18,108 nt of DNA, taken from the NCBI GenBank assembly GCA_004557195.1, contig SFER01000086.1:1-18108 (forward strand). Reading direction: 5' to 3'. Positions 7,194-15,666 of the stretch are shown here, in pieces. Position numbers and translations under genes: made by a program. Every line of letters starts with the position of its first letter. Position 1 is the first letter of the stretch. Source of the DNA: Bacteroidales bacterium (GTDB taxonomy: Bacteria > Bacteroidota > Bacteroidia > Bacteroidales > Muribaculaceae). The notes beneath the pieces are model-generated. The model made no database searches. It had not been told where the DNA came from and saw nothing but the letters and a program-made list of their open reading frames with translations.

Positions 7194-8348
7194 TTAATTC
7201 AAGGAGATTTCCTTATCGTTGGTGGTAACGCCCACTTTTCCGTTGACATCGACAGCCTTGAAAAGAGGCACGAGACGATAGTCGCGGCTGAAGTTGATGC
7301 TGTAGTTCTGGTCGGCTGTGTTGTAGATCCAGTCTTCAAACGGGATACCATTCAACAAGTCGATGAACAAAGGCATGTATTTGGCGCGCACAGAAGTGAG
7401 AATCGAACCGGTGTCGTCGCTGTAGCGGCAGAACACCCATTCCGATGAGTCATAGACATCATAGAGGTTGATGCCTTCGGGAGCCTCGTAGTCGAGAGCC
7501 ACTTCGTGATAGTAAGTAACGCCGTTTTCGACAGTGATGTAGTATTTACCCACCACTTTCTTGGTGTCGGTGTACCAGAGGTCGCTCTTCTTGCCGGCTT
7601 CGGTTTCGGTGGGGAAGTTGAGGCTGTGAGCCTGAGCCACCTCGGCGAAACGCTCGGCAGTGAAGTCGTAGTTGACATACACATTGCGGAGGTCGTTGTA
7701 GTAAGCGCTGTCTTTGGTGAGATAGTCAACCACCTTGGCAACGAAATCGCTCTTGAACGAAGCGGGATAGAGGGCATCGAAACGTTCGCTGTCGAAAGAA
7801 GTGGGGTTAACCCAACTTACGGGAGCGAGAGTTGCAGAAGTGGGGAACGAAGCGGTGAGGATATACTCATAACCGTTGGTCATGTCGATGTGGTAGTCGC
7901 TGTTGTACTTTCCGCCTTCATCTTCCCACACGCCATCCTCGGCATACACCTTGTTGAAATCGGCTACGGTCTTTTGAGCGTTCCATTGGAGAGACTTGTG
8001 CTCAAAAGTTTTCATAAGGCTCATAGCGCGGACTGTGTCGGAAACGCCCACGGTCTGAGTGTAGTTGAGCGCAGTGGTGAGTTTGCAAGTGGCGGCGGCA
8101 CTTTCGGTGCGAGCGATGAGCGCCCACACTTCGGTGTGGTCGATCATATCGTCCTTGCCCTTGTAGTAATATTTGGCTTTGAATGTTGCGTTGTTGCCTG
8201 CCTTGCAAGTGGTGCTACCAAGTTCCCACGACACAGTGGGAAGAATCTGACCGAGATCGCCATTGTCATCAAACACATCGTGAACGGCACACGAAGTCAT
8301 GGCACCGGCGGCAAGGGCAACTACACCTATTTTATTTAAAAGTTTCAT
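7194..8348 (-). CDS. Outer-membrane lipoprotein of unrecognised family in the SusE/SusF position
   Basis: This 384-residue protein has a lipoprotein signal ending AAGAMTSC, with Cys20. I do not recognise a family. What can be seen is a mostly polar, aromatic-rich, probably beta-rich protein: many Tyr and Trp residues (for example KYYYKGKDDM, SDYHIDMTNGYEYILTASFP, YYHEVALDYEAPEG). No PKD signature or glycosidase motif is visible. A helical, charged segment lies in the middle (SDFVAKVVDYLTKDSAYYNDLRNVYVNYDFTAERFAEVAQAH). The gene sits 19 bases after the SusD-like gene and 20 bases before the PKD lipoprotein, so it is almost certainly co-transcribed. The position argues for a surface accessory that binds the same ligand. 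Function is otherwise open. Confidence 0.75.
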   Translation of the reverse strand: MKLLNKIGVVALAAGAMTSCAVHDVFDDNGDLGQILPTVSWELGSTTCKAGNNATFKAKYYYKGKDDMIDHTEVWALIARTESAAATCKLTTALNYTQTVGVSDTVRAMSLMKTFEHKSLQWNAQKTVADFNKVYAEDGVWEDEGGKYNSDYHIDMTNGYEYILTASFPTSATLAPVSWVNPTSFDSERFDALYPASFKSDFVAKVVDYLTKDSAYYNDLRNVYVNYDFTAERFAEVAQAHSLNFPTETEAGKKSDLWYTDTKKVVGKYYITVENGVTYYHEVALDYEAPEGINLYDVYDSSEWVFCRYSDDTGSILTSVRAKYMPLFIDLLNGIPFEDWIYNTADQNYSINFSRDYRLVPLFKAVDVNGKVGVTTNDKEISLN

Positions 8349-8367
8349 ATTGTTTCTCTTTTAATTG

Positions 8368-10204
8368 TTATTCTTCGGTTAAAGATGAACGAACACCATA
8401 GTCTTGCGCCCAAATCATAGGCACTCGCAACCACTTGTAGTTCTTGTAAGCGCCGAGGCGTTCAAGTTCCGCGCGGTTGTATTTCTCCTCTGTTTCGGGG
8501 TCATAGTTGATTCGTTGAATCCAGGTGTTTTCCTTCTCAGTCTCGGTGAGACCATCGATCCAATAAGGAGCGTAGAGGTTGTAAGGACGACGGAGCGCGG
8601 GATAAACGATTTCCTGGTTTTCGCCGATACCGTAGTTGTTGCGCTTGTTGCTGTAGTGGTAGCGACGGAGGTCGGTCCACTGCTCAGGCTGCATGTACAT
8701 AGCGATATACTTCTGAGTCATGAGGTCGTAGAGGGTGTATTCTGTTTCGTTGAAGAAATAGTGCTTGTTACCCTTGTCGGAAACCTTGCCTACGAGGAGG
8801 CGCGGGCGAGCACCGGTAGAATAGAATTCCTCATTTTCAAAGAAAGCGGCGAGTTGAGCGTTCCAATACTTTTCCTGCTCATAGACAATACCCGAGGCGC
8901 CTATACCACCGGGATAGATTTTGTTGGTGGCAGGGCCACTTAGTAGCCTCTTTAGCGAGTTGGCAAGCCTGCACCTTGTCGTTCTTCCAGTAGAGAGCCT
9001 CAGCCTTGATGAAGTAGAGTTCCTCCATAGTGAAGATAGGGTTGTAGGCGTCCTTGCCGGAAGCGTAAGCGCCCCAGTGGAGTTTCGGGTAGTTGATAGC
9101 CTTGAACGACGAGCCCATACCGATGTTGTTGTCGAGGTAGCGGAGCTTATACACGGTGTTGGTAGAAGTAGCCGAGAGCGGACCGTTTTGAGCTTGCATG
9201 AGGAGCGATGCACGAGGGTCGTTGGCATAGCCCTGGTAGTTTTGGTACTGACCGCATTTAGATTCGCTGTCGGGCTCGAGGAGACCGAGGCAGTCGATCA
9301 TGAAGAATTTCGACGGGATAGCCGAGTCGAGCATGTTTTTACGCGATTCCCAAGAGTTGATGATAGGCTGAGCCTCGCTCCAGGGGGCATTTTGCTCGTT
9401 TGTACCGCCATCGAATTTGTAACGCGGTTCGTTACCAAACCAAGCGCCGTAGAGGAGGTCTCCCGAGCGCCATTGGTTGATGGCAGCGTCGGCGGCAGCG
9501 ATGATTTTGTCGCACATAGCGTTGCTGCGGTCGATATTCGGGATGTTGCGAAGGAGGATACGAGCCTTCATGGCATACACGAGGCCTTTCCACTTGCTGA
9601 GGTCGCCATGATACACGCGGTCGAGAGCCGAGATGTCTTGGTTGGTGGGGCAATTCACGAGAGCGTCGTCCTCATACATAGCGATGAGGTCGTCGCATTC
9701 CTGGAGCATCCAAGCGTAGATGCTTGCCTGAGTGTCATACTTAGGCGAGTTGCTCATGTAGGCTTCGCTTTGCGGCATATCGCCGAAGTTGTCGGTACAC
9801 AACTGGGTTGACATCAATTTGATGGTGCGGGCAATCAACTCATAGTTTGGCGAGTTGATTTTGGCTGCATTGTCGATAAGGTTCTTGGCGTTGACACCTA
9901 TATCGTAGAAGTGGCGGCGCCATTGCGGGTGACGGTTCATAGTGAGGAATTCCCACTCACTCTTATAGGAATAAGAGCCAATCGAACTCTTGCCGCCTGT
10001 GGTGAGGCATTGCGAGAGGTAGATATAGTATTCCGAGTAGTCATACACTTGTTGCTGAGCGTAGAACACCACTACCGGCAGACCGTCTTTGGCGGTGATG
10101 TCGTGCGCCTTGTCGGGATTTACGTTATCGAACAGCACATCGGTGCATGAACCGAGCGACAATCCGGCAAGCAACGCAAGTGCTGCAATTTTAATCTTTT
10201 TCAT
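8368..10204 (-). pseudogene. SusD/RagB-family nutrient-binding lipoprotein, interrupted by a one-base frameshift
   Basis: SusD-like lipoproteins form the surface lid over a SusC barrel and bind the glycan. The reading frame begins at 10204 (MKKIKIAALALLAGLSLGSC, lipidated Cys20). It continues sensibly for about 420 residues, through SKWKGLVYAMKARILLR and FTMEELYFIKAEALYWKNDKVQACQLAKEATK. It then goes to stop at 8879 after about 19 unrelated residues. The family-like sequence resumes in the next frame from about 8940 (PATNKIYPGGIGASGIVYEQEKYW ... TLYDLMTQKYIAMYMQPEQWTDLRRY) and ends at 8368. Removing one base, for example one G of GGG at 8933-8935, restores a 611-residue protein. It resembles the SusD-like_2 branch (NPD near the mature N-terminus). 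SusC lies 10 bases upstream. It may be a true mutation or a sequencing error. Confidence 0.85.
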
Positions 10205-10214
10205 ATTCCGGTGT

Positions 10215-13200
10215 TTAGAATGTTGCTTTTAATGTTAAATTGAAACTGCGTGTTTGAGGTACGCTGTAGTTGTCGATACCCATCGAACCTGTACCACCCG
10301 ACACGCCCGACATGATTTGCGGGTCGCTGCCTGAGTATTTGGTGAGGAGGAAGAGGTTTCGACCTGTGAGGCTTGCGCTGAGGCCCTTAACCGGGCAGCC
10401 TTGCTTGAGAAGGCTTGAGAAGTCGTAGCCCACGGTTACATAACTCAAGCGGATGTAAGAGCCATCCTCGATGAAGTTGGAAGATACACCATAAACATAA
10501 TTGTTCACTGTGTATTGGTCGAGGATTACCGGTTGAGTGTTGGGAGCGTAAGAGCCGTCGGCTTGTGCCACTACACCATTGAACACATACTCACGGTTGC
10601 GGTATTTAGAGTAGAGGTGGTGCTGACCGTTGGAGATAAGACCGCGACCTGTTACGTTTACAACGTCGCCACCGCTGCGGCCGTCAACTAGGAACGAAAC
10701 CGAGAGGTTCTTCCAGTTGAAGTTAGAGCCGAGACCGAGGAGGAAGTCGGGTTCGCGGTTACCGATGAGGTTCTGCTTATTGGGGCTGATAACGGGATAG
10801 CCGTTTTCGTCGATGATAACATCGCCGCTTGGAGTGCGTTGATAGTCCTTACCGGTGATAGCGGTAGTAGAACCGTTGAGGAATGCGCTGGCGAAGATGT
10901 CGCCGTATTGTCCACCCTGGATTTCAGTGATACCGTCGGGCAAAGAGAGCACGCGACCGCGGTTGAAAGAGAAGTTGGCGAAAGCAGTCCAAGAGAAGTC
11001 GCCGCCTTTGAGGATGTCTTGGCTCAAAGTAGCCTCAACACCATAGTTTTCAATCTTACCCTCGTTGCGAGTTTGGAGGATAGTACCCGAAGCAGGCGAA
11101 ACGCGCACACTCACAATCTGGTTGTCAACCACTGTAGAGTAGTATGCGATATCCAAGCGAGTGCGTTGGTTGAAGAAACGCAAGTCGGCACCGATTTCCC
11201 AAGAAGAAGTCATCTCAGGCTCGAGTTGGATAGCGCGCGAAGTAGTCGGGTCGATACCATAACCGCCGTCGGGGAAGGTTGACCATTGTTTGAATGTGTT
11301 GGTAAACAAGTTGGCGGGGCAGTCTTTACCCACTTTAGCCCAGTTACCGCGAATCTTACCGTATGAGAACCAGTCGTTCTTGATGTTGAACAACTCGGAG
11401 AAGATAAGACCACCGGTTACCGAAGGATAGAAGTAGGTGCAATCTACTTGTTTCAAGCGAGAAGAGCCATCGTAGCGGCCTGTAACAGAGAGTTGAGCCA
11501 TGCCGCGGTAGTCGAGGCGGATTTCGCCGAAGTAGCCATACTTGTTATATTTTGTGTGATAGAGATACATGTTGTAGCTGCTTGAACCCGATTTTGTGAA
11601 GTAAGCGGGGTCAACGTTGTTGAAGCTGTAGTAGCCGCCACCCAATTCAAAGTCTTGACCTGCAAGTTGAGCCTCGTAGCTGCTGTTTTCCTTGTATTCC
11701 ATACCGTAGAGGAGGTTGAGGTTGAAATCACCGAACTCATGAGTGTAGGTAGCGAGGAATTGAGCAGTGAATTGCTCGCCGCGAGAAGGCTGGAATGTGT
11801 AGGCACCGAAACGATACACATAGTCGGAAGCGTAGTCATAATAGCCGCCGGTCTCGGGGTTGATGAAGTCTTCCTTGGTGTAGCGCGACACAGTGTAGCT
11901 GTCGTAGGTTGTGTAGCCGCGGTCGTAACCGATTTTACCTGTGAACACGAGGTTTTTGATAGGCTCGTAGGACACATTACCGTTGATCATGAAACGAGTG
12001 CTCTCGGTGAGAGAGTAGTCGTTGTAGCGGCCGAAGTAGGGCGACAAAGTAGCGCCGATTTTCTCTTTGCCCGAGAGAGCGTCCCAGTTGTCGTAGCGGT
12101 TTGACCAGTTGGGCATACCCTCCTCGGTCTGGTAGTCGCTCATATTCTTGTTAATCGACCATCCGTAGATAGTTGACATGGCGTTACCGAAACCGCGACC
12201 CTTGGTGTTGATGATGTTGGCAGAGATTTGAGCCTTCACCTGTTGTGATGGCTGGAAGTTACCCTTAACAAACACGTTGATTTGTTCCTTGTAGTCTTTG
12301 TCAACCACACCTTCGTTTTTCATATAAGCAGCCGAAGCGTAGGAAGAGAACTTGTCAGTACCACCGCTCAACGATACATCGTATTTCTGCAAGAAGCCAG
12401 TGCCGAGGAAATCGCCTACGTTGTCATAGATTGTTTCGCCCGGACGGAGGTAAGGACCCCAGCCGCCCACACTGTTTTCTTTGTAGAAACCGGCAGAACC
12501 TGCTGCAAAAGTGTCTTGAATCTTCGGAACGCGCACCGAGTTGGAAATCTCCCATGTGGCATTAGCGCTCACTTGGATTTTACCGCTTTGGGCGCTCTTG
12601 GTGGTAATCATGATAACACCGTTGGCAGCCTCCTGACCGTAGAGGGCAGAAGCGGCAGCACCCTTGAGCACTGTCATGCTCTCGATGTCGTTGGGGTTGA
12701 TGTCGCTGAGCGACGAACCCTTACCGCGCACTGCAACACCATCGACAATCATCAACGGCTCGTTGCTTTGCGAGTTGTTTACCGAAGAAATGGCGCGGAT
12801 AATCACCTGGGAAGATGAGTTAGGCGAACCACCGGTCATTGACACCTGCAAGCCGGCAACCTTACCCTGAAGGCTGTTAACTACGTTTGCGGTGCTACCT
12901 GCGGTAACGTCGTCGGAGTTCAAAGATTGAACGGCGAAGTTCAATTTCTTTTTCTCCTGAACCTGTCCCATGGCTGTTACAACCACTTCGTTCAACACTG
13001 TGGCGTTTTCTTTCATCACCACATCGATTTTAGTACGATTCCCGACTTTTACAGTCGCAGGCTCCATACCAACATAGGTGAAAACCAAGACGGCATTGTC
13101 GTCTTTGATTTCAATTGAGTAATTTCCGTCGAAGTCGGTAACTGTTCCGACTGTTGAACCCTTCACCATAACCGAAGCGCCGATAATCGGCTCGCCATCG

Positions 13201-13289
13201 GATTGCGAAGTTACAACACCCGTTACAGGGCGGGCGAAACCCACCACCGCAAAGAACGAAAATAACAGAAGCAATAACTGTTTTCTCAT
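10215..13289 (-). CDS. SusC/RagA-family TonB-dependent outer-membrane transporter
   Basis: This 1024-residue outer-membrane barrel imports glycans or peptides bound by its SusD partner, powered by TonB. The signal peptide is MRKQLLLLLFSFFAVVGFA. A carboxypeptidase-D-regulatory-like domain follows (21-102; GVVTSQSDGEPIIGASVMVKG, then GTVTDFDGNYSI). A TonB-box-like NEVVVTAMG occurs at 100-108. The plug spans about 110-235 and includes the SusC signature LMIVDGVAVRG (179-189) and IESMTVLKGAAASALYG. The rest is beta-barrel, ending in LTLKATF with the terminal aromatic residue. There is no STN domain, so anti-sigma signalling through it is unlikely. ATG 13289 is chosen over the in-frame ATG at 13364 because it directly begins the signal peptide. 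It is the first gene of the operon and appears intact. Confidence 0.95.
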   Translation of the reverse strand: MRKQLLLLLFSFFAVVGFARPVTGVVTSQSDGEPIIGASVMVKGSTVGTVTDFDGNYSIEIKDDNAVLVFTYVGMEPATVKVGNRTKIDVVMKENATVLNEVVVTAMGQVQEKKKLNFAVQSLNSDDVTAGSTANVVNSLQGKVAGLQVSMTGGSPNSSSQVIIRAISSVNNSQSNEPLMIVDGVAVRGKGSSLSDINPNDIESMTVLKGAAASALYGQEAANGVIMITTKSAQSGKIQVSANATWEISNSVRVPKIQDTFAAGSAGFYKENSVGGWGPYLRPGETIYDNVGDFLGTGFLQKYDVSLSGGTDKFSSYASAAYMKNEGVVDKDYKEQINVFVKGNFQPSQQVKAQISANIINTKGRGFGNAMSTIYGWSINKNMSDYQTEEGMPNWSNRYDNWDALSGKEKIGATLSPYFGRYNDYSLTESTRFMINGNVSYEPIKNLVFTGKIGYDRGYTTYDSYTVSRYTKEDFINPETGGYYDYASDYVYRFGAYTFQPSRGEQFTAQFLATYTHEFGDFNLNLLYGMEYKENSSYEAQLAGQDFELGGGYYSFNNVDPAYFTKSGSSSYNMYLYHTKYNKYGYFGEIRLDYRGMAQLSVTGRYDGSSRLKQVDCTYFYPSVTGGLIFSELFNIKNDWFSYGKIRGNWAKVGKDCPANLFTNTFKQWSTFPDGGYGIDPTTSRAIQLEPEMTSSWEIGADLRFFNQRTRLDIAYYSTVVDNQIVSVRVSPASGTILQTRNEGKIENYGVEATLSQDILKGGDFSWTAFANFSFNRGRVLSLPDGITEIQGGQYGDIFASAFLNGSTTAITGKDYQRTPSGDVIIDENGYPVISPNKQNLIGNREPDFLLGLGSNFNWKNLSVSFLVDGRSGGDVVNVTGRGLISNGQHHLYSKYRNREYVFNGVVAQADGSYAPNTQPVILDQYTVNNYVYGVSSNFIEDGSYIRLSYVTVGYDFSSLLKQGCPVKGLSASLTGRNLFLLTKYSGSDPQIMSGVSGGTGSMGIDNYSVPQTRSFNLTLKATF

Positions 13290-13459
13290 AATTAATTTTA
13301 TTTGTTTATATTCAAGGTTACTTTTTTGGGTTTTGCCATGTATCTCAGTTGTTGCGAGGTCCAAAAGCCGTTTATTTCACCAAAAGCATCATGCCTCACA
13401 CTACACCTTATTTATAATAGTTGTTTTAAGCATTATGATGTCCTTTATCAAATTGTGAA

Positions 13460-13486
13460 TTAACTCTTTTAACTTAACCTGTTAAC
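13460..13486. repeat. Cluster of four TTAAC words in the SusC leader
   Basis: TTAAC occurs at 13460-13464, 13469-13473, 13474-13478 and 13482-13486. The last is part of the palindrome GTTAAC (13481-13486). The cluster lies between the candidate SusC promoter and the SusC start. It may be a regulator-binding cluster, but background AT content makes chance possible. Confidence 0.3.
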
Positions 13487-13515
13487 ATTCTGTGCTCTAC
13501 ACAGCAAATTATTTA

Positions 13516-13523
13516 CAAATCTA
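13516..13523 (-). promoter_or_regulatory. Candidate -7 element for the SusC-led operon
   Basis: On the minus strand this reads TAGATTTG, an exact TAnnTTTG match. No good TTG is found 19-21 bases upstream, which could mean an activator-dependent promoter. It would give a leader of about 220 bases. It is the only exact match I found between the SusC start and 13560. Confidence 0.35.
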
Positions 13524-13661
13524 TAAATAATTTTCTAACTAAAAAATATTTTTTTAATTTGTTTTGTCGCAGTTATAGATTAAACATTTATTTTTATATA
13601 TATTAACAAACTGTCACACCCCCGTTTTTGCCCCAAATGACACTTTTTGCGCCACTTAAGA

Positions 13662-13691
13662 TTGCCCGGTCAAACTCTTTTACTAATTTTG
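13662..13691 (+). promoter_or_regulatory. Promoter ahead of the surface-polysaccharide genes
   Basis: TAATTTTG (13684-13691) matches the Bacteroidetes -7 consensus, and TTG at 13662-13664 gives a -33 element with a 19-base spacer. Transcription should start near 13697, leaving a leader of about 65 bases before ATG 13762. The leader contains a short possible hairpin (GCCTC ... GAGGC). Confidence 0.6.
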
Positions 13692-13761
13692 CAGTCGCTC
13701 TCAGCCTCGAGTACTATTTGAGGCATTTCTGCGTTATAATAATTGAACCAATCAGCCGAAA

Positions 13762-14760
13762 ATGAATAGAATTGTATATATCGACATCGCAAAAGCGATT
13801 TGCATCATCTTAGTTGTCATCGGGCACTATTGTCCGCCGGGGCATCCTGCGTGGTGGCGCTCAGTGTGCGATTTCATATATTCCTTCCACATGCCGCTGT
13901 TTATGTTTGCAAGCGGATTTGTGTATATCGCCACCAAGCGAGCCGACGAGAACTATGGCGACTTCATAATCAAGAAGGTAAAGCGCCTCATGGTGCCGTA
14001 TTTCACTGTGTCCGTGATAGTTGTTTCAATCAAATTGCTCGCCTCCGGTTTTGCTTATGTTGAAAATCCGGTGTCGTTGTTCTCCTATGCAAAGATGTTC
14101 TACTATCCCGAAGCCGGATTCTTCCTCTGGTTTATATGGGCGCTATGGTGGATGTTTGTCCTTGTTCCGCTATTTAAGACCAAGGAGCAGAGATTGTTGC
14201 TATTCTTTGTGTCGATTTTCATTCACTATATTCCGTTCACGACAACAGAGCTGTTTTGCATCTCCTCCTTCAAGGATATGCTCCTGTTCTTCATGATGGG
14301 AGTGGTTTTGTATGATTGGAAAGAGACGATTTCCGCGGTGAAAAAAGTGCCGGAATGGGCATTTATAGCGGCTTTTGCCATTGCCTACTCGATAAGCGTT
14401 TCCGGTCCCTCTTTTGGAGGCGGTTATTTGGCTGCCGGAGCACGGTTGGCTTTGCCATTTTTGGGGATAGCCGCCATAATCGCGCTGTCGAGAATGATAG
14501 AGAAATCGAGCACCCGGATAGGGTGGTTGATGACTATATCCTCGTCATCCTACATAATTTACCTGTTTCACACCACATTCGAGGGCTTTGCCAAGGCTCT
14601 ACTCTTCAAGATGCCCTATTTGAACAACATCGGTGACAGCCTCATATTTGCGACCGGCGCCGCTATTGTTGTGGCTTGTGGAGTGCTCATCCCGATTCTC
14701 CTCAACGAAAAGGTGTTCAAGAAATATTACATTACTAAAACATTATTTGGACTCAAATAG
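13762..14760 (+). CDS. Membrane O-acyltransferase (acyltransferase 3 / fucose-4-O-acetylase-like)
   Basis: This 332-residue integral membrane protein has about ten hydrophobic helices. The N-terminus, YIDIAKAICIILVVIGHY with the family histidine at residue 22, and the motif IYSFHMPLFMFASGF (39-53) are the signature of acyltransferase family 3 (PF01757), closest in feel to fucose 4-O-acetylase-like proteins. Such enzymes usually move acetyl groups onto sugars of exported polysaccharides. Placement 80 bases ahead of a Wza-like export gene supports a role in O-acetylating the polymer made by this cluster. The gene has its own promoter (13662-13691). The acceptor sugar is unknown. No terminator is seen before the next gene, so co-transcription is likely. 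Confidence 0.88.
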   Translation: MNRIVYIDIAKAICIILVVIGHYCPPGHPAWWRSVCDFIYSFHMPLFMFASGFVYIATKRADENYGDFIIKKVKRLMVPYFTVSVIVVSIKLLASGFAYVENPVSLFSYAKMFYYPEAGFFLWFIWALWWMFVLVPLFKTKEQRLLLFFVSIFIHYIPFTTTELFCISSFKDMLLFFMMGVVLYDWKETISAVKKVPEWAFIAAFAIAYSISVSGPSFGGGYLAAGARLALPFLGIAAIIALSRMIEKSSTRIGWLMTISSSSYIIYLFHTTFEGFAKALLFKMPYLNNIGDSLIFATGAAIVVACGVLIPILLNEKVFKKYYITKTLFGLK

Positions 14761-14840
14761 CAATTTAGGCACACACCATATATAATAATTGTGCTCAAGA
14801 TGCGTTATTAAATATAAGGCACTTGATAAATCAATTGGAT

Positions 14841-15644
14841 ATGAATATAAAAGTACTTTTAACTTGCTGTATTGCAGCACTTTTGGTTTCTTGTTCATCG
14901 AGCAAGCAAAACCTCACATATTTTGAGAATATCGACTCGCTCGACACGAAAATCGGCTCATTTCCTGCCGATTATGCCGTGAAAATCGACGTGGATGATG
15001 AACTCGCAATCACCATCAACTCCACAGTTCCCGAAGCCACAGCGCCATTCAACATGCCGCTCTCCAACACCGGGACTCGCACCGAGCGCACCATTCAGAT
15101 GTCTCCAACAACACTCCAATCCTACATTGTGGATTCCAACGGCGATATTTTCCTCCCCGTTATCGGTAAAATGCACGCTGCCGGGCTCACCACACGCCAG
15201 CTGGGCGACGCAATCACTGCCGAAGTGGAGAAATCGGTTAGAAATCCGCATGTGAGAGTGCAACTCCTCAATTTTAGAGTGAATGTGCTTGGCGAGGTGA
15301 ACAAGCCGGGCGCAATCGCCGTAACCAAGGAGCGCTACACCATCCTCGACGCTATCGCCGATGCTCAAGACCTCACCAACTATGGCAAGCGCGAGAATAT
15401 CCTCCTCATTCGCGAAGAAGATGGTGTCGCAACCTATCATCGACTCAACCTCACCGATGCTTCGCTCCTCACATCGCCCTATTTCTATCTCCGCCAAAAC
15501 GATGTGATTTACGTCGAGCCAAACAAGATTCTCACCGACAACTCGAAATACAACCAGTATAGCGGATACAAACTTAGTGTGATTTCGACAGTGGTGAGCG
15601 CGCTGAGCGTAATCGCTTCGCTTGTCATCGCTCTCACCCGTTAA
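14841..15644 (+). CDS. Wza-like polysaccharide export outer-membrane lipoprotein
   Basis: This 267-residue lipoprotein (MNIKVLLTCCIAALLVSC, Cys18) forms the outer-membrane export channel for capsular or exopolysaccharide. A polysaccharide-export domain (PF02563) spans about 45-142, including DYAVKIDVDDELAITI and IVDSNGDIFLPVIGKMHAAGLT. An SLBB-type domain follows (FRVNVLGEVNKPGAI, 145-159). A hydrophobic C-terminal helix (245-264, SVISTVVSALSVIASLVIAL) resembles the membrane-crossing helix of Wza. An upstream in-frame TTG at 14823 exists, but ATG 14841 starts the lipoprotein signal directly and is preferred. The next gene begins 22 bases later. The gene is complete and of usual length for Bacteroidetes members. 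Confidence 0.92.
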   Translation: MNIKVLLTCCIAALLVSCSSSKQNLTYFENIDSLDTKIGSFPADYAVKIDVDDELAITINSTVPEATAPFNMPLSNTGTRTERTIQMSPTTLQSYIVDSNGDIFLPVIGKMHAAGLTTRQLGDAITAEVEKSVRNPHVRVQLLNFRVNVLGEVNKPGAIAVTKERYTILDAIADAQDLTNYGKRENILLIREEDGVATYHRLNLTDASLLTSPYFYLRQNDVIYVEPNKILTDNSKYNQYSGYKLSVISTVVSALSVIASLVIALTR

Positions 15645-15666
15645 TCCCTGCGTCTCGTATCCTGCA

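Larger units (their letters stand above)
13290..13761. other. AT-rich divergent intergenic region (472 bp) without a gene
   Basis: This stretch separates the SusC-like gene (minus) from the acyltransferase (plus). It holds promoter candidates for both directions, a cluster of four TTAAC words at 13460-13486, and long A/T runs at 13541-13560. I found no convincing open reading frame, structured RNA or invertible-promoter repeat in it. The SusC leader would be about 220 bases if the candidate promoter at 13516 is right. Confidence 0.6.

Noticed and set aside
8925..8950. Programmed +1 ribosomal frameshift in the SusD-like gene
   Set aside because: No stop codon or known slippery site lies at the switch; the zero frame runs on about 19 codons, which fits a simple indel better.
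8921..9811. 296-codon plus-strand frame opposite the SusD-like gene
   Set aside because: It overlaps clearly SusD-like coding sequence on the other strand and has a shadow-like composition.
13290..13364. In-frame ATG at 13364 extending the SusC protein by 25 residues
   Set aside because: The added residues are polar and would bury the signal peptide that begins at ATG 13289.
13417..13425. ATAGTTGTT, shared with the repeat region at 235-243, as a common operator of both GHL10-linked promoters
   Set aside because: Only nine bases match in very AT-rich sequence, and the rest of the 13-mer is not conserved.
13290..13761. Invertible promoter as in phase-variable capsule loci
   Set aside because: I found no pair of long inverted repeats flanking the promoter and no recombinase gene in the window.
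14823..14840. TTG start for the Wza-like gene six codons upstream
   Set aside because: The ATG at 14841 directly begins the lipoprotein signal peptide and is the more usual start codon.
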